Assembly (NCBI GenBank): GCA_963723355.1
Contig: CAVRQQ010000014.1
Location: forward strand, 37,956-101,955
From: JAFDBW01 sp963723355
GTDB taxonomy: Bacteria; Desulfobacterota; Desulfuromonadia; Desulfuromonadales; BM103
Direction: 5' to 3'
Length of the DNA stretch: 64,000 bases
The notes under the pieces are model-generated. The model did no database searches. It was not told where the DNA came from and saw nothing but the letters and a program-made list of their open reading frames with translations. Both the position numbers and the translations under genes were made by a program. Shown one piece after another: positions 56,460-64,000 of the stretch (positions are counted from its first letter, which is position 1; each line of letters starts with the position of its first letter).

Positions 56460-57286
56460 AGTCGAAACAACTTTTTTCAGTAGTCATTCTGGCCGCAGAC
56501 CGTGAGCTGACAGATCCTGTCGCACAGTACACAGCCGCAAGCTGCAAAGCTTTAACCCCCGTCTCCGGCCGCGAGATGGTTTTACGGGTTCTCGATGCCC
56601 TGGCAGACGCTGTTGAAACAGGGGACCGTTTTCTGGTGGGCCCGTCGGCTGTATCCGTCGAGCAGAGTGAGGAGCTCTCCGGATTGGTCCGCTCCGGACA
56701 AGTCAAATGGCTTGCCCCGCAGTCGACGCCAAGCTTGAGCGCCTTCACTGTTTTGCAGTCGCTGCCCGAGGACACACCGGTTCTGGTCACCACGGCCGAT
56801 CATGCTCTGCTGACTGCAGAGATGGTCGATTACTTCTGCAGGGAAGCGCGCACCAGTGGTTGCGACGTCCTGGCAGGCGTCGCGCGCCATGAATTGATTG
56901 CAGAGGCTGTCCCCGGCACCCGGCGAACGGTTACGAAACTAAAGGACGGGGGCTATTGCGGCTGCAACCTGTTTGCCTTCCTTACGCCAGAGTCCCGTAA
57001 AGCTGCTGATTTCTGGCGTCAAGTTGAAAAGGAACGCAAAAAGCCCCTGCGCATCATCAAGGTCATGGGATGGATGACCGTGCTCCGTTATCTGCTAGGA
57101 CAACTGACCCTGGAGCAGGCTATGGGTGGGCTGTCACGAAGGATGGGTTTGCGAGTGGGAGCAGTCCGGATGCCTTTTGCCGAAGCCGCGATCGATGTGG
57201 ACAAGGTCGAAGATTTATTGCTGGTTGAGTCGATACTGGCAGAAAGACAGAAGAGCGGCTTTGAAAAGGCTCTCGGGGAAACTTAA
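56456..57286 (+). CDS. MobA-like nucleotidyltransferase (sugar/polyol-phosphate type)
   Basis: A 276-residue NTP-transferase-fold protein. The start VILAADRELTD... KALTPVSGREMVLRVLDAL is the nucleotide-binding region, with a degenerate glycine loop but conserved Lys; TTADHALLTAEMVDYF carries the catalytic Asp. Members activate sugars, inositol phosphates or choline phosphate as NDP or CDP forms. It overlaps the bCerS-like gene by four bases and precedes a TagD-like gene, so it probably makes an activated head-group donor for a ceramide phospholipid. The substrate is not known. Confidence 0.7.
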   Translation: MKSKQLFSVVILAADRELTDPVAQYTAASCKALTPVSGREMVLRVLDALADAVETGDRFLVGPSAVSVEQSEELSGLVRSGQVKWLAPQSTPSLSAFTVLQSLPEDTPVLVTTADHALLTAEMVDYFCREARTSGCDVLAGVARHELIAEAVPGTRRTVTKLKDGGYCGCNLFAFLTPESRKAADFWRQVEKERKKPLRIIKVMGWMTVLRYLLGQLTLEQAMGGLSRRMGLRVGAVRMPFAEAAIDVDKVEDLLLVESILAERQKSGFEKALGET

Positions 57287-57424
57287 TGGCTGGACAGCGC
57301 TAAATACGTTACTATTTGAGTTATGCAAATCACTTTTTTATATTCTTCTGCTGTGTTAAAAGTTTGCAGTCGTTGGTTCTTCATGAAAACAAGTTCCCGA
57401 AAATGCTTAAGAGGTCAGGGTTAA

Positions 57425-57868
57425 ATGAACAAAGAAAGAGTGGGCTACACAACCGGTGTTTTTGATTTATTTCATATCGGACACCTGAGGTTATTGCAAA
57501 GAGCAAAGAGTCAATGCGATCGACTGATTGTCGGTGTGAGTACCGATGAGCTGGTGCAGTCATATAAAAACAAAAAACCGGTCATCCCTTTCGAAGAGAG
57601 GATTGAAATTGTCGCCGCATTGAAATGTGTTGACGTGGTCGTTCCTCAGACGCACAGAGACAAGGTAGCGGCGTACCATGAGATCAAATTTGATGTCATG
57701 TTTGTCGGCAGCGACTGGAAAGGGTCGGACCTGTTCAACAAGGTAGAGGCTGAACTGGCTGGATATGGCGTGGATGTGGTTTATTTCGAATACACAAATA
57801 ATGTGTCTTCAACAGCCTTGCAATCGACGCTTCAGGCTATATATGACGCGGAGGCCTCGGCAGGATAA
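57425..57868 (+). CDS. Glycerol-3-phosphate cytidylyltransferase-like (TagD-like) enzyme
   Basis: A 147-residue cytidylyltransferase. GVFDLFHIGHLRLLQ is the HxGH nucleotide motif near residues 12-26, and the ending NNVSSTALQSTL matches the second (ISTT-like) motif. The family makes CDP-glycerol, CDP-ethanolamine or ADP-heptose-type donors. Here it may make CDP-glycerol, a donor for a lipid or glycan; this is inference. GAGGTCAGGG precedes the ATG. It lies 36 bases before the LptF-like gene. Confidence 0.82.
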   Translation: MNKERVGYTTGVFDLFHIGHLRLLQRAKSQCDRLIVGVSTDELVQSYKNKKPVIPFEERIEIVAALKCVDVVVPQTHRDKVAAYHEIKFDVMFVGSDWKGSDLFNKVEAELAGYGVDVVYFEYTNNVSSTALQSTLQAIYDAEASAG

Positions 57869-57903
57869 GATGTCTATAGACGCATAATCTCCGTCATAAC
57901 CTT

Positions 57904-59010
57904 ATGTTATGGCAATCACCGCAATTTACAGGATTTGAATTGCTCATCAACCGCTATTTAAACCGCGAAATCCTGAACCCACTGGTGACTATCTGTACCA
58001 TCCTGGTCGTCATTTTTGCCGGCTATTCTGCCACCCGCTATCTGCCCAATGCTGCTGACGGACTGATGACGGGGAAAACTGTCCTCGCCCTGGTCTTCCT
58101 CAAAATCTTAATCGCTCTGGAAGTTCTGATCCCCGTCACGCTTTTCCTCTCGGTAATTACCGTTCTCGGTCGCCTGCATGCCGAATCGGAAATTATCGCC
58201 ATGCAGGCCAGCGGACTTTGCGAACGCACCCTCATGAGCTCGGTTTTGCGGCTCTCCTTTGTTGTCGCCCTGCTGGTTGCGGGGCTGTCCCTTTATGCAC
58301 GGCCCTGGGCCTACGAAAAAAGCTACTGGTTGAAAGCTGACGCCGAAGCTAATTTCGATTTCTCACGCCTCAAGCCGGGGCGTTTCCATGAAATTGGCGA
58401 GAACAAGTACGTTGTTTTTCTGGAAAGTATCCATGAAAGCCAGGAGCGTGCAGAAGGCGTTTTTATTGAACAGCGAAATGAGTCGTTGCGTAAGATAATT
58501 AGTGCCAAACAAGCCTGGCAGGAGGTCGATCCGGTGACAGGGGAGAAGAGCGTGGTTTTGCATGATGGCTATCACTACGAAATTTTACCTGTCGTCGGTA
58601 AAACAAGCCTGTTCCGCTTTCAGAACTTCCGACTGATTTTAACGCCCAAAGAAATTGAATCGATCGGATACAGGCGCAAGGCCGCATCAACGATGAGTCT
58701 CGTCGATTCATCCGTGGCAGAGGACAGGGCGGAATTTCAGTGGCGGGTTTCCACGGGGTTCTCCACGATTTTGCTGGGATTACTCGGAATTCCTTTGAGT
58801 CGCACGGCCCCACGTCGGGGCAAGTCTGCCAATATTTTCATGGGCGTGATCATTTTTGCCATTTACTATAATATGACTGCGATAGCCAAAACCTGGATGG
58901 AGCAAGGGGTGGTCGGTGCGTTCCCGGGGATCTGGTGGCCTCATGCACTGCTTGCTGTTTTGCTGATTATCCTGCTCAAACCTTTTGGGTCAGGTTTCCA
59001 GTCGCACTGA
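57904..59010 (+). CDS. lptF: LptF/LptG-family permease (first of two)
   Basis: A 368-residue inner-membrane protein of the YjgP/YjgQ (LptF/LptG) family. Six hydrophobic segments are seen: three near the N terminus (about 23-46, 58-80 and 100-122), a periplasmic domain of about 160 residues, and three near the C terminus (from about 280 on). These permeases pair with LptB to extract lipopolysaccharide from the membrane. The open frame starts at ATG 57904, but a TTG at 57940 with AGGA at six bases gives the usual short N terminus (LLINRYLNREIL). It lies among ceramide head-group genes, not with lptA/lptB/lptC. Confidence 0.88.
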   Translation: MLWQSPQFTGFELLINRYLNREILNPLVTICTILVVIFAGYSATRYLPNAADGLMTGKTVLALVFLKILIALEVLIPVTLFLSVITVLGRLHAESEIIAMQASGLCERTLMSSVLRLSFVVALLVAGLSLYARPWAYEKSYWLKADAEANFDFSRLKPGRFHEIGENKYVVFLESIHESQERAEGVFIEQRNESLRKIISAKQAWQEVDPVTGEKSVVLHDGYHYEILPVVGKTSLFRFQNFRLILTPKEIESIGYRRKAASTMSLVDSSVAEDRAEFQWRVSTGFSTILLGLLGIPLSRTAPRRGKSANIFMGVIIFAIYYNMTAIAKTWMEQGVVGAFPGIWWPHALLAVLLIILLKPFGSGFQSH

Positions 59011-59048
59011 CCCGAGTGTAGCCAGAACGAGAACGGTTTTCTGTCTCT

Positions 59049-60119
59049 ATGAGAATGCTTGCGCGCTATATCACTACCAGGCTGGCCTTTGGCTGGTTGC
59101 TGGTTTTCCTCATTATGACAGCCCTGTTCTCGTTCCTCGAACTGGTCGGCCAACTCGATGATATCGGTGAGGGCAGCTACCAGGCAAAAGATGCCTTCAT
59201 GTACGTGGCCTACACCTTGCCCGGCCGGGTTCTTGGTCTGGCGGCGGTCAGCTCACTGATGGGAGGGATTGTCGGTCTCGGGACCCTGGCCAACACCGAT
59301 GAACTTCTGGCGATGCGCGCTTGCGGCTTTTCCGTATTTCGTATCGCACGCGTACTGCTGGGGGCCGGCAGTGTGGTTATGCTCTCCGTCCTCCTAATGA
59401 CCCAGTTTGTTGTGCCACCACTTGAACAAAGAGCCAAGATCAACCGTGAGCTAGCCCTTTCAGAGGAAGGTTCGCTGCTCTCGACGGGCGGCTTCTGGAC
59501 GCGGGGCAAAGATAACCGTTTCATCAATGTGCGTTCTTCAAAATCCGGTGTCGGCAACGCAGATGTGAGTATTTACGACTTCGATGATCAGGGTAAACCG
59601 ACCAGTTATGTCGGCTCAGCAGAAACGGAAATCGGCAAAGACGGCCAATGGATCGGTCGCGACGCCAGACAGATCAACTTTGCGGACAAACGCATTACGG
59701 ACCAGCTAGAACCTTCTTTAGCCCTCGATGTTTTTCTCAGTACCAGACAGACAGACATCCTGAGTATCACCCCGGACATGCTCTCGCTGGACAAACTGTA
59801 TCAGTATATTCAGGTTCTGCGGAAGAGGGGCCAGAACGCCGACCAATTTGTCCTGGCACTGTGGCAGAAAATGACCCTGCCGCTCAAGGTGGGTGCGATG
59901 ATGTTTTTCTCTTTGCCCTTTGTATTCGGCGTGGCGCGGGAGGTCAACCCCGGGCGAAGGATGACACTTGGCGGTATTGTCGGAATTTCTTACTATTACT
60001 TCGATCAGGCTCTGGGGTATATGGGGCTTCTTCTCGGTATCCACCCGGCATTCACGACGCTGCTGCCACTCGCGATCATCATTCTGATCGCTACCTGGCT
60101 GTTGTTAAGGGTTCCATAG
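59049..60119 (+). CDS. lptG: LptF/LptG-family permease (second of two)
   Basis: A 356-residue inner-membrane permease paralogous to the preceding gene. It starts MRMLARYITTRLAFGWLLVF, has N-terminal membrane segments, a periplasmic beta domain with repeated short strands, and three C-terminal segments. FGVAREVNPGRRMTLGGIVG and YYYFDQALG are typical of LptG. It follows lptF by 38 bases, forming the pair needed for an export complex. In this neighbourhood a dedicated substrate such as a ceramide phospholipid is possible; a normal LPS role is the default. LptB is not in the window. Confidence 0.88.
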   Translation: MRMLARYITTRLAFGWLLVFLIMTALFSFLELVGQLDDIGEGSYQAKDAFMYVAYTLPGRVLGLAAVSSLMGGIVGLGTLANTDELLAMRACGFSVFRIARVLLGAGSVVMLSVLLMTQFVVPPLEQRAKINRELALSEEGSLLSTGGFWTRGKDNRFINVRSSKSGVGNADVSIYDFDDQGKPTSYVGSAETEIGKDGQWIGRDARQINFADKRITDQLEPSLALDVFLSTRQTDILSITPDMLSLDKLYQYIQVLRKRGQNADQFVLALWQKMTLPLKVGAMMFFSLPFVFGVAREVNPGRRMTLGGIVGISYYYFDQALGYMGLLLGIHPAFTTLLPLAIIILIATWLLLRVP

Positions 60120-60137
60120 CCGCAGTCCTAAGTTCAA

Positions 60138-61130
60138 TCAGAACTGCGGAAGCTTCAGGTTTGCCTCCTGCTCCTGGTCAAACTTTCCGGATTCTTCCGA
60201 ATAGCCCCGGACAAGCATCTTCAGATTCCAACGGTCACCATTTTTTTTGATCAAATACAGGTTATACTTGGCGCAACGTTCAGAGCGCGGGTTCAGTTCC
60301 GATCCGGAGGGGGCTCCAATCACGGGAACTTTGCCGGCAGGAGTCTGCAATTGCGAAAATGTCTGGGCATGAGTGTGCCCATGCAGCACCAATTCCGCAC
60401 CGCAACGGGCGATAACCTCGGCAAATGCTCTGTTGTCGACAAGACGTTTGCGCCATTTTATAGTTCCCGGAACCGGCGGATGATGGATCAGGACAACCCG
60501 CAGGAGGCCTGCTTCGCCAGTCTCCTGAAGAAGTTCGGCCAATATGCCCAGTTGTTTTTCACCCAGACTACCGACCGCGAGAAAAGGCAGGCTGGGTCTT
60601 GCCGAGCAAAGACCGATCAGGGCGACTTTGCCACGAATGCGAAGGCTTGGGAATAACTCTCCAGTCCGGGAGCTGTCCTGCCTGTCGTCGGAGGTGAGGT
60701 AAGGAGCCCATGCCGAGAGTTGAGCAGACCATTTCTGCCCGACGTAGGCTTCATGGTTGCCAGGAATGGCTGTGACCTGGTCCGGTGGCCCGAGTCTGGA
60801 CAGCCATTGACCGGCATCGGTAAACTCGTCTGGCAGGCCAAGATGCGTCAGGTCGCCGGTTACGGCAATATGATCAGGCCGGGTTGTTTTCAGGTCTTCG
60901 AGTAAGGCTTCTACAATGTCGCGCCGATGCACCCGTCGCCGTTTGCGCCGCCAGGACAGATAGCCCAGAATTCGCTTGTTAAGCAGTTGGCCAATAGTCG
61001 TACCCTTGAGCGAGGTCAGGTGGAGATCGGACAGGTGAGCCAGGGTGAAACTGCCCGGTGTCGGTGACGGCACAGGTGACTCGGAGCCTTCCGGACGGGC
61101 AGGCGATGTCTCTTTCTTTACTTCCGGCAT
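60138..61130 (-). CDS. Calcineurin-like metallophosphoesterase
   Basis: A 330-residue enzyme with all metal motifs of the fold: LSDLHL, GDLTHLG, GNHEAY, IHHPPVPG and GHTHAQ. Related proteins hydrolyse phosphodiesters or phosphomonoesters, including UDP-2,3-diacylglucosamine (LpxH type) and cyclic nucleotides. It is on the minus strand between lptG and the CDP-alcohol transferase gene, so it might dephosphorylate a head-group intermediate; this is inference by position. The first 28 residues are a low-complexity charged/proline-rich segment. No signal peptide is apparent. Confidence 0.85.
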   Translation of the reverse strand: MPEVKKETSPARPEGSESPVPSPTPGSFTLAHLSDLHLTSLKGTTIGQLLNKRILGYLSWRRKRRRVHRRDIVEALLEDLKTTRPDHIAVTGDLTHLGLPDEFTDAGQWLSRLGPPDQVTAIPGNHEAYVGQKWSAQLSAWAPYLTSDDRQDSSRTGELFPSLRIRGKVALIGLCSARPSLPFLAVGSLGEKQLGILAELLQETGEAGLLRVVLIHHPPVPGTIKWRKRLVDNRAFAEVIARCGAELVLHGHTHAQTFSQLQTPAGKVPVIGAPSGSELNPRSERCAKYNLYLIKKNGDRWNLKMLVRGYSEESGKFDQEQEANLKLPQF

Positions 61131-61254
61131 TCAGGGAGTATATAGTACTGACTTTGTTTTTTCTACCGATCTTTGTTCGGGTGGGTCCCGTCTGCCAGCT
61201 CCTGCTTAGGACGGCACAAACCTTCCGAAGAATTTATTTTCAGGGCCATAATAT

Positions 61255-62448
61255 ATGTCAGTTTACGTACGGATTTTACAGGAAAGCCCCCTTAAATTAT
61301 GGGGATTGAGCTCTCGTGAACGTCTTGAACGCATGCTCACGAAGGCCGGAGTTTCTTGCGGTCCTCGCGACGACAATGCGGTTGCCGGGAAAGATTCCGT
61401 GTTGTTGCTGCGCGGCGATTTTCTTTACGACCAGCGCATTGTCAAGAATATGATCGACTCTGTCGGCATCGTGCTGGAAGCGGCCGCCGCGGAAGGTCAC
61501 AGGCCGGTTGCCGCCCATGTTTCAGCAGAACTTGCCGACCGCATGGAAGCCATTCTGTCTGATGATGGCCGGCACGATTATCCGGAGGGCCTGCGTCAGG
61601 AGACCCCGGAGACGCTGGTCAATGCCTACCTGATGGAATTGCGCAAGTTTGACGCACCATACCTCCTGCCGATCTCGGACAAAAGTCGACGGAGTCTGGA
61701 AAAGAGACTTTTTGATGGCTCCTACAAGGGGGTTACCGACCTGGTGACCAAGTGGCTCTGGCCAACTCCGGCACGCTGGGCAACCGGCGTTTGCACCCGG
61801 TACGGCATTGTGCCCAACCAGGTTACAACCCTGAGTCTTATCCTGTCGGCGCTGGCAGTCCTCATGTTCTACAACGGGTTTTATGTAACGGGCCTGTTTA
61901 TGGCCTGGTTTATGACTTTCCTTGATACGGTTGACGGCAAACTTGCCAGGGTCACCCTCAACTACAGTCCTTTCGGCAACATCTACGACCATGCTATCGA
62001 CCTGGTTTTTCCGCCCATCTGGTACGTCGTCTGGGCTTTGAGCCTGCAGAGTATTCCCGGTATGTCCACAGAGGTTGCGATCTGGATGGTGATGGTCGGC
62101 TACATCGTCGGCCGGCTGGTGGAAGTTATCTTCAAGCAGTTCCTTGAATCATCGGGGATCTTCTGTTGGCAACCGGTCGACTCCTGTTTTCGGCTGATTA
62201 CAGGCCGTCGCAACCCAAACCTGGTCCTGCTCACTGTGAGCCTTTTCTTCGGCCGACCTGACGTCGGTCTGCTGGCCGTGTGCCTGTGGACGGCCCTGTC
62301 GAGCGTTTTCCTGGTCGCACGTCTGATCATGGGCATACAGACCAGGATCTCATCCGGGCCTTTGCGTTCCTGGTTCCTTGACCTCGATCCGTCGGACGAG
62401 TCGCTTACTTTTACTCAAAGATGGTTCTGTCGTCGTCCCAAGGCTTGA
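61255..62448 (+). CDS. CDP-alcohol phosphatidyltransferase family protein with N-terminal nucleotidyltransferase-like domain
   Basis: A 397-residue protein. The C-terminal part (from about 150) has the CDP-alcohol phosphotransferase signature near residues 222-247: DTVDGKLAR then FGNIYDHAID, which is DxxDGxxARx8GxxxDxxxD. Several membrane helices surround it. The N-terminal 130 residues have the look of a reduced MobA-like nucleotidyltransferase (SVLLLRGDFLYDQRIV), without a clear active-site loop. The layout resembles archaeal/bacterial inositol-phosphate cytidylyltransferase-DIPP synthase fusions. In this locus it is the best candidate to add a polar head group to an activated ceramide or lipid. 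Substrate is not known. Confidence 0.8.
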   Translation: MSVYVRILQESPLKLWGLSSRERLERMLTKAGVSCGPRDDNAVAGKDSVLLLRGDFLYDQRIVKNMIDSVGIVLEAAAAEGHRPVAAHVSAELADRMEAILSDDGRHDYPEGLRQETPETLVNAYLMELRKFDAPYLLPISDKSRRSLEKRLFDGSYKGVTDLVTKWLWPTPARWATGVCTRYGIVPNQVTTLSLILSALAVLMFYNGFYVTGLFMAWFMTFLDTVDGKLARVTLNYSPFGNIYDHAIDLVFPPIWYVVWALSLQSIPGMSTEVAIWMVMVGYIVGRLVEVIFKQFLESSGIFCWQPVDSCFRLITGRRNPNLVLLTVSLFFGRPDVGLLAVCLWTALSSVFLVARLIMGIQTRISSGPLRSWFLDLDPSDESLTFTQRWFCRRPKA

Positions 62449-62453
62449 ATGTT

Positions 62454-63464
62454 ATGAGTGGCCCTTTCATGCAAAGCCCTGAGCCTACCGACTACTATCA
62501 TAACAATGGGCAATGTTTGAAGGTGGGTGTAATAACCAACCCCCGTAGTGGCGCCAACAAAAAAGGCAGCGGGGAGGTACACAAGCTTCTTAAGCACTGG
62601 CCGGACGTCATGCATTATGAGGCCTTTGATCCGCAGGGCGTCTCCGCAGCGCTGTCCGATTTCTCCCGCAACGGCGTCAAGTTGATCGTCGTCAACGGTG
62701 GCGACGGGACAGTTCAGGCCGTACTGACTACCCTTGGCAACAAAAAGATCTTTGCCCAACCACCATTACTGGCGCTGCTGCGTTCCGGGACCACGAGTAT
62801 GCTGCCCAGGGATGTCGGTGTTGCGGGCCACCCGGCCACTGCTCTGCAACGAATCCTTCAATGGTCGAAATCGACGAACCAGGACCTTGGTATTCAATCG
62901 CGCTCTATATTACGGGTGCAAAGAGATACAGACGATTTGTTCGGTATGTTTTTCGGCGCAGGGGCGATCTGCCAAGGCATCAGGCTTTTTCACAGCAAAG
63001 ACAACCCCATGGGCCGGCGCGGCCAACTGATGCCGATGTTGACCATGGCGCGTCTTTTACTGGCGATACTGTTTAACAACCAGGACAAAATTACGCCTTT
63101 TTTAAACAATACGGGCCTCAATGGCCGACAACCTGAGAAGAGGGCAGACCTTCTTGTCCTTGTCAGCACCCTTGATCGGCTGTTCCTCGGCATGCGTCCT
63201 TACTGGGGTACTGAAGAAGGCCCGTTGCGCTACACGGCCGTAGGCACAAAACCCAAAAAACTTTTGAGAATCCTGTGGTCACTGTTTGGTTCAGGTAACA
63301 ACCGACATGCGATACCGACAAATGGGTATTCGAGCCATAACGTTATGGAAGTGCGGTTGGATATGCAAGGTGACTTTACCCTCGACGGCGAGTTGTACGC
63401 TGCAGGAGAGAGGCCGATCACGGTCTCCTCAGCTGGCCAGGCCCTTTTTCTTTGTTCATGTTGA
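62454..63464 (+). CDS. Diacylglycerol/ceramide kinase-like lipid kinase (CpgB-like)
   Basis: A 336-residue kinase of the diacylglycerol-kinase catalytic superfamily (DAGK/SphK/YegS). ITNPRSGANKKG near the N terminus and VVNGGDGTVQAVL near residue 80 are the nucleotide-binding motifs. The later part, ending with GDFTLDGELYAAGERPITVSSAG, is the usual beta domain (LDGE). In Caulobacter a member of this superfamily, CpgB, phosphorylates ceramide. Its position after the CDP-alcohol transferase and before a Tam41-like gene suits that use. The ATG at 62454 is chosen; a start 33 bases earlier would overlap the preceding gene. Confidence 0.82.
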   Translation: MSGPFMQSPEPTDYYHNNGQCLKVGVITNPRSGANKKGSGEVHKLLKHWPDVMHYEAFDPQGVSAALSDFSRNGVKLIVVNGGDGTVQAVLTTLGNKKIFAQPPLLALLRSGTTSMLPRDVGVAGHPATALQRILQWSKSTNQDLGIQSRSILRVQRDTDDLFGMFFGAGAICQGIRLFHSKDNPMGRRGQLMPMLTMARLLLAILFNNQDKITPFLNNTGLNGRQPEKRADLLVLVSTLDRLFLGMRPYWGTEEGPLRYTAVGTKPKKLLRILWSLFGSGNNRHAIPTNGYSSHNVMEVRLDMQGDFTLDGELYAAGERPITVSSAGQALFLCSC

Positions 63465-63498
63465 TTATGAGCTATTGACATTTATAAGCAACAATAAC

Positions 63499-64000
63499 AT
63501 GCAGTTAAGTGGTCAAGAAAATATCTGTGAAGTGATCAGGAAGCGATCGTCTACGGATCAGCCTCCCGGACTCAGGGTTTTGTCTGACGCAGCCCGTGAC
63601 TTGCACGGCGATTCTGTCCGTGCGGTACTGTTTTACGGCTCCTGCCTGCGTACCGGTAACGTTCATGATGGACTCGCGGATCTTTACCTGCTGGTGGATG
63701 ACTATCTGTCGGCGTTCAATAGCCGCACCCTTGCTTTCTTCAACAATTTGTTGCCGCCCAACGTTTTTTACCTGGAAGTGCCTTATGAAGGCCACGTACT
63801 GAGAGCCAAGTATGCCGTACTCACCCTTGATGACTTCATCAAAGGCTCGGAAAGATGGTTTCACTCCTACCTGTGGGGCCGATTTTCCCAGAAAACAGGG
63901 ATAATCTATGCGCAGGATGATTTTGTCATTCAACAGGTACACCAGGCGTTGGCCTGCGCAGCGAAAAAGTTCATTACACAAACGTTGCCACGCATGCAAG
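63499..64000 (+). CDS. Tam41-like nucleotidyltransferase (partial at 3' end)
   Basis: The first 167 residues of a protein that continues past the window. It has VLFYGSCLRTGN with DGLADLYLLVDD (G-S with D-x-D-like acidic residues), then NVFYLEVPYEGH, and WFHSYLWGRFSQK, which together match the Tam41/MMP37 family of mitochondrial and bacterial CDP-diacylglycerol synthases. The ATG at 63499 is the first start after the kinase gene (35 bases away). Next to a lipid kinase and a CDP-alcohol transferase it may convert a phosphorylated ceramide or lipid to the CDP form. A minus-strand open frame covers the same bases but lacks motifs. Confidence 0.75.
   Translation, partial: MQLSGQENICEVIRKRSSTDQPPGLRVLSDAARDLHGDSVRAVLFYGSCLRTGNVHDGLADLYLLVDDYLSAFNSRTLAFFNNLLPPNVFYLEVPYEGHVLRAKYAVLTLDDFIKGSERWFHSYLWGRFSQKTGIIYAQDDFVIQQVHQALACAAKKFITQTLPRMQ

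Noticed and set aside
63505..63999. Minus-strand open frame of 164 codons at the window end
   Set aside because: It lies antisense to the Tam41-like gene, which has clear family motifs; the minus frame has none.

Overview
The window looks like a chromosomal segment of an anaerobic deltaproteobacterium (Desulfobacterota), most plausibly Desulfuromonadales or a close relative. The evidence is gene content and order: a pyrR-pyrB-pyrC-carA-carB-greA run, indolepyruvate:ferredoxin oxidoreductase linked to two phenylacetate-CoA ligases and an ACT-domain protein, two DUF1858 proteins, small ferredoxins, XRE-cupin regulators and moderately high GC. The species cannot be named from this sequence. There are no insertion sequences, phage genes, CRISPR arrays or rRNA genes.

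Layout. 1-11.1 kb: the end of a UvrD-type helicase/RecB-like nuclease, a small conserved protein, a SlyD-like isomerase, a tail-specific protease, bioB-bioD behind a BirA-type operator, two tandem XRE-cupin regulators, an HU-family protein, a gamma carbonic anhydrase, a cyclic-nucleotide-binding protein and a Na/phosphate transporter. 11-17.6 kb: Ppx/GppA, then iorA-iorB-paaK-ACT-paaK for anaerobic aromatic amino acid (2-oxo acid) breakdown. 17.7-27.4 kb: tRNA-Pro(GGG), coaD-rsmD, dgt, yhbY, a metallo-beta-lactamase-fold protein, a PilZ protein with a degenerate receiver, a ferredoxin, an acyl-CoA synthetase, lepA and lepB. 27.5-38.1 kb: the pyrimidine operon behind a PyrR-type attenuator, then greA, DUF1858 and recG. 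38.2-50.2 kb: a surface-glycan region with a sulfotransferase, two related surface-carbohydrate proteins, an ABC exporter, a phospholipase-D-fold protein and NeuA/NeuB-like nonulosonate genes. 50.2-64 kb: a sphingolipid (ceramide) locus.

The most interesting part is 44.7-64 kb. Nine minus-strand genes with short gaps or overlaps run from a fatty-acyl-AMP ligase through an epimerase-like ceramide reductase, a dedicated acyl carrier protein and a serine-palmitoyltransferase-like enzyme straight into a surface-carbohydrate protein, an oxidoreductase, a NeuB-cupin fusion, a HAD phosphatase and NeuA. The first four correspond in order and type to the ceramide genes of Caulobacter. On the plus strand beside them lie a candidate bacterial ceramide synthase (GNAT-like), a MobA-like nucleotidyltransferase, a TagD-like cytidylyltransferase, LptF and LptG permeases, a CDP-alcohol phosphatidyltransferase, a CpgB/DAG-kinase-like lipid kinase and a Tam41-like nucleotidyltransferase cut by the window end. 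I infer a pathway that makes ceramide, phosphorylates it, possibly activates it as CDP-ceramide, adds a polar head group and exports it, perhaps with a sialic-acid-like sugar attached.

Seven plus-strand genes between 11.8 and 33.2 kb (gppA, iorA, second paaK, lepA, lepB, carA, carB) are broken by 13 frameshifts. Every one is repaired by removing a single base, in most cases a G, and every repaired gene then has a whole number of codons and the normal family length. I annotate them as single genes; sequencing or assembly error is the simplest cause.
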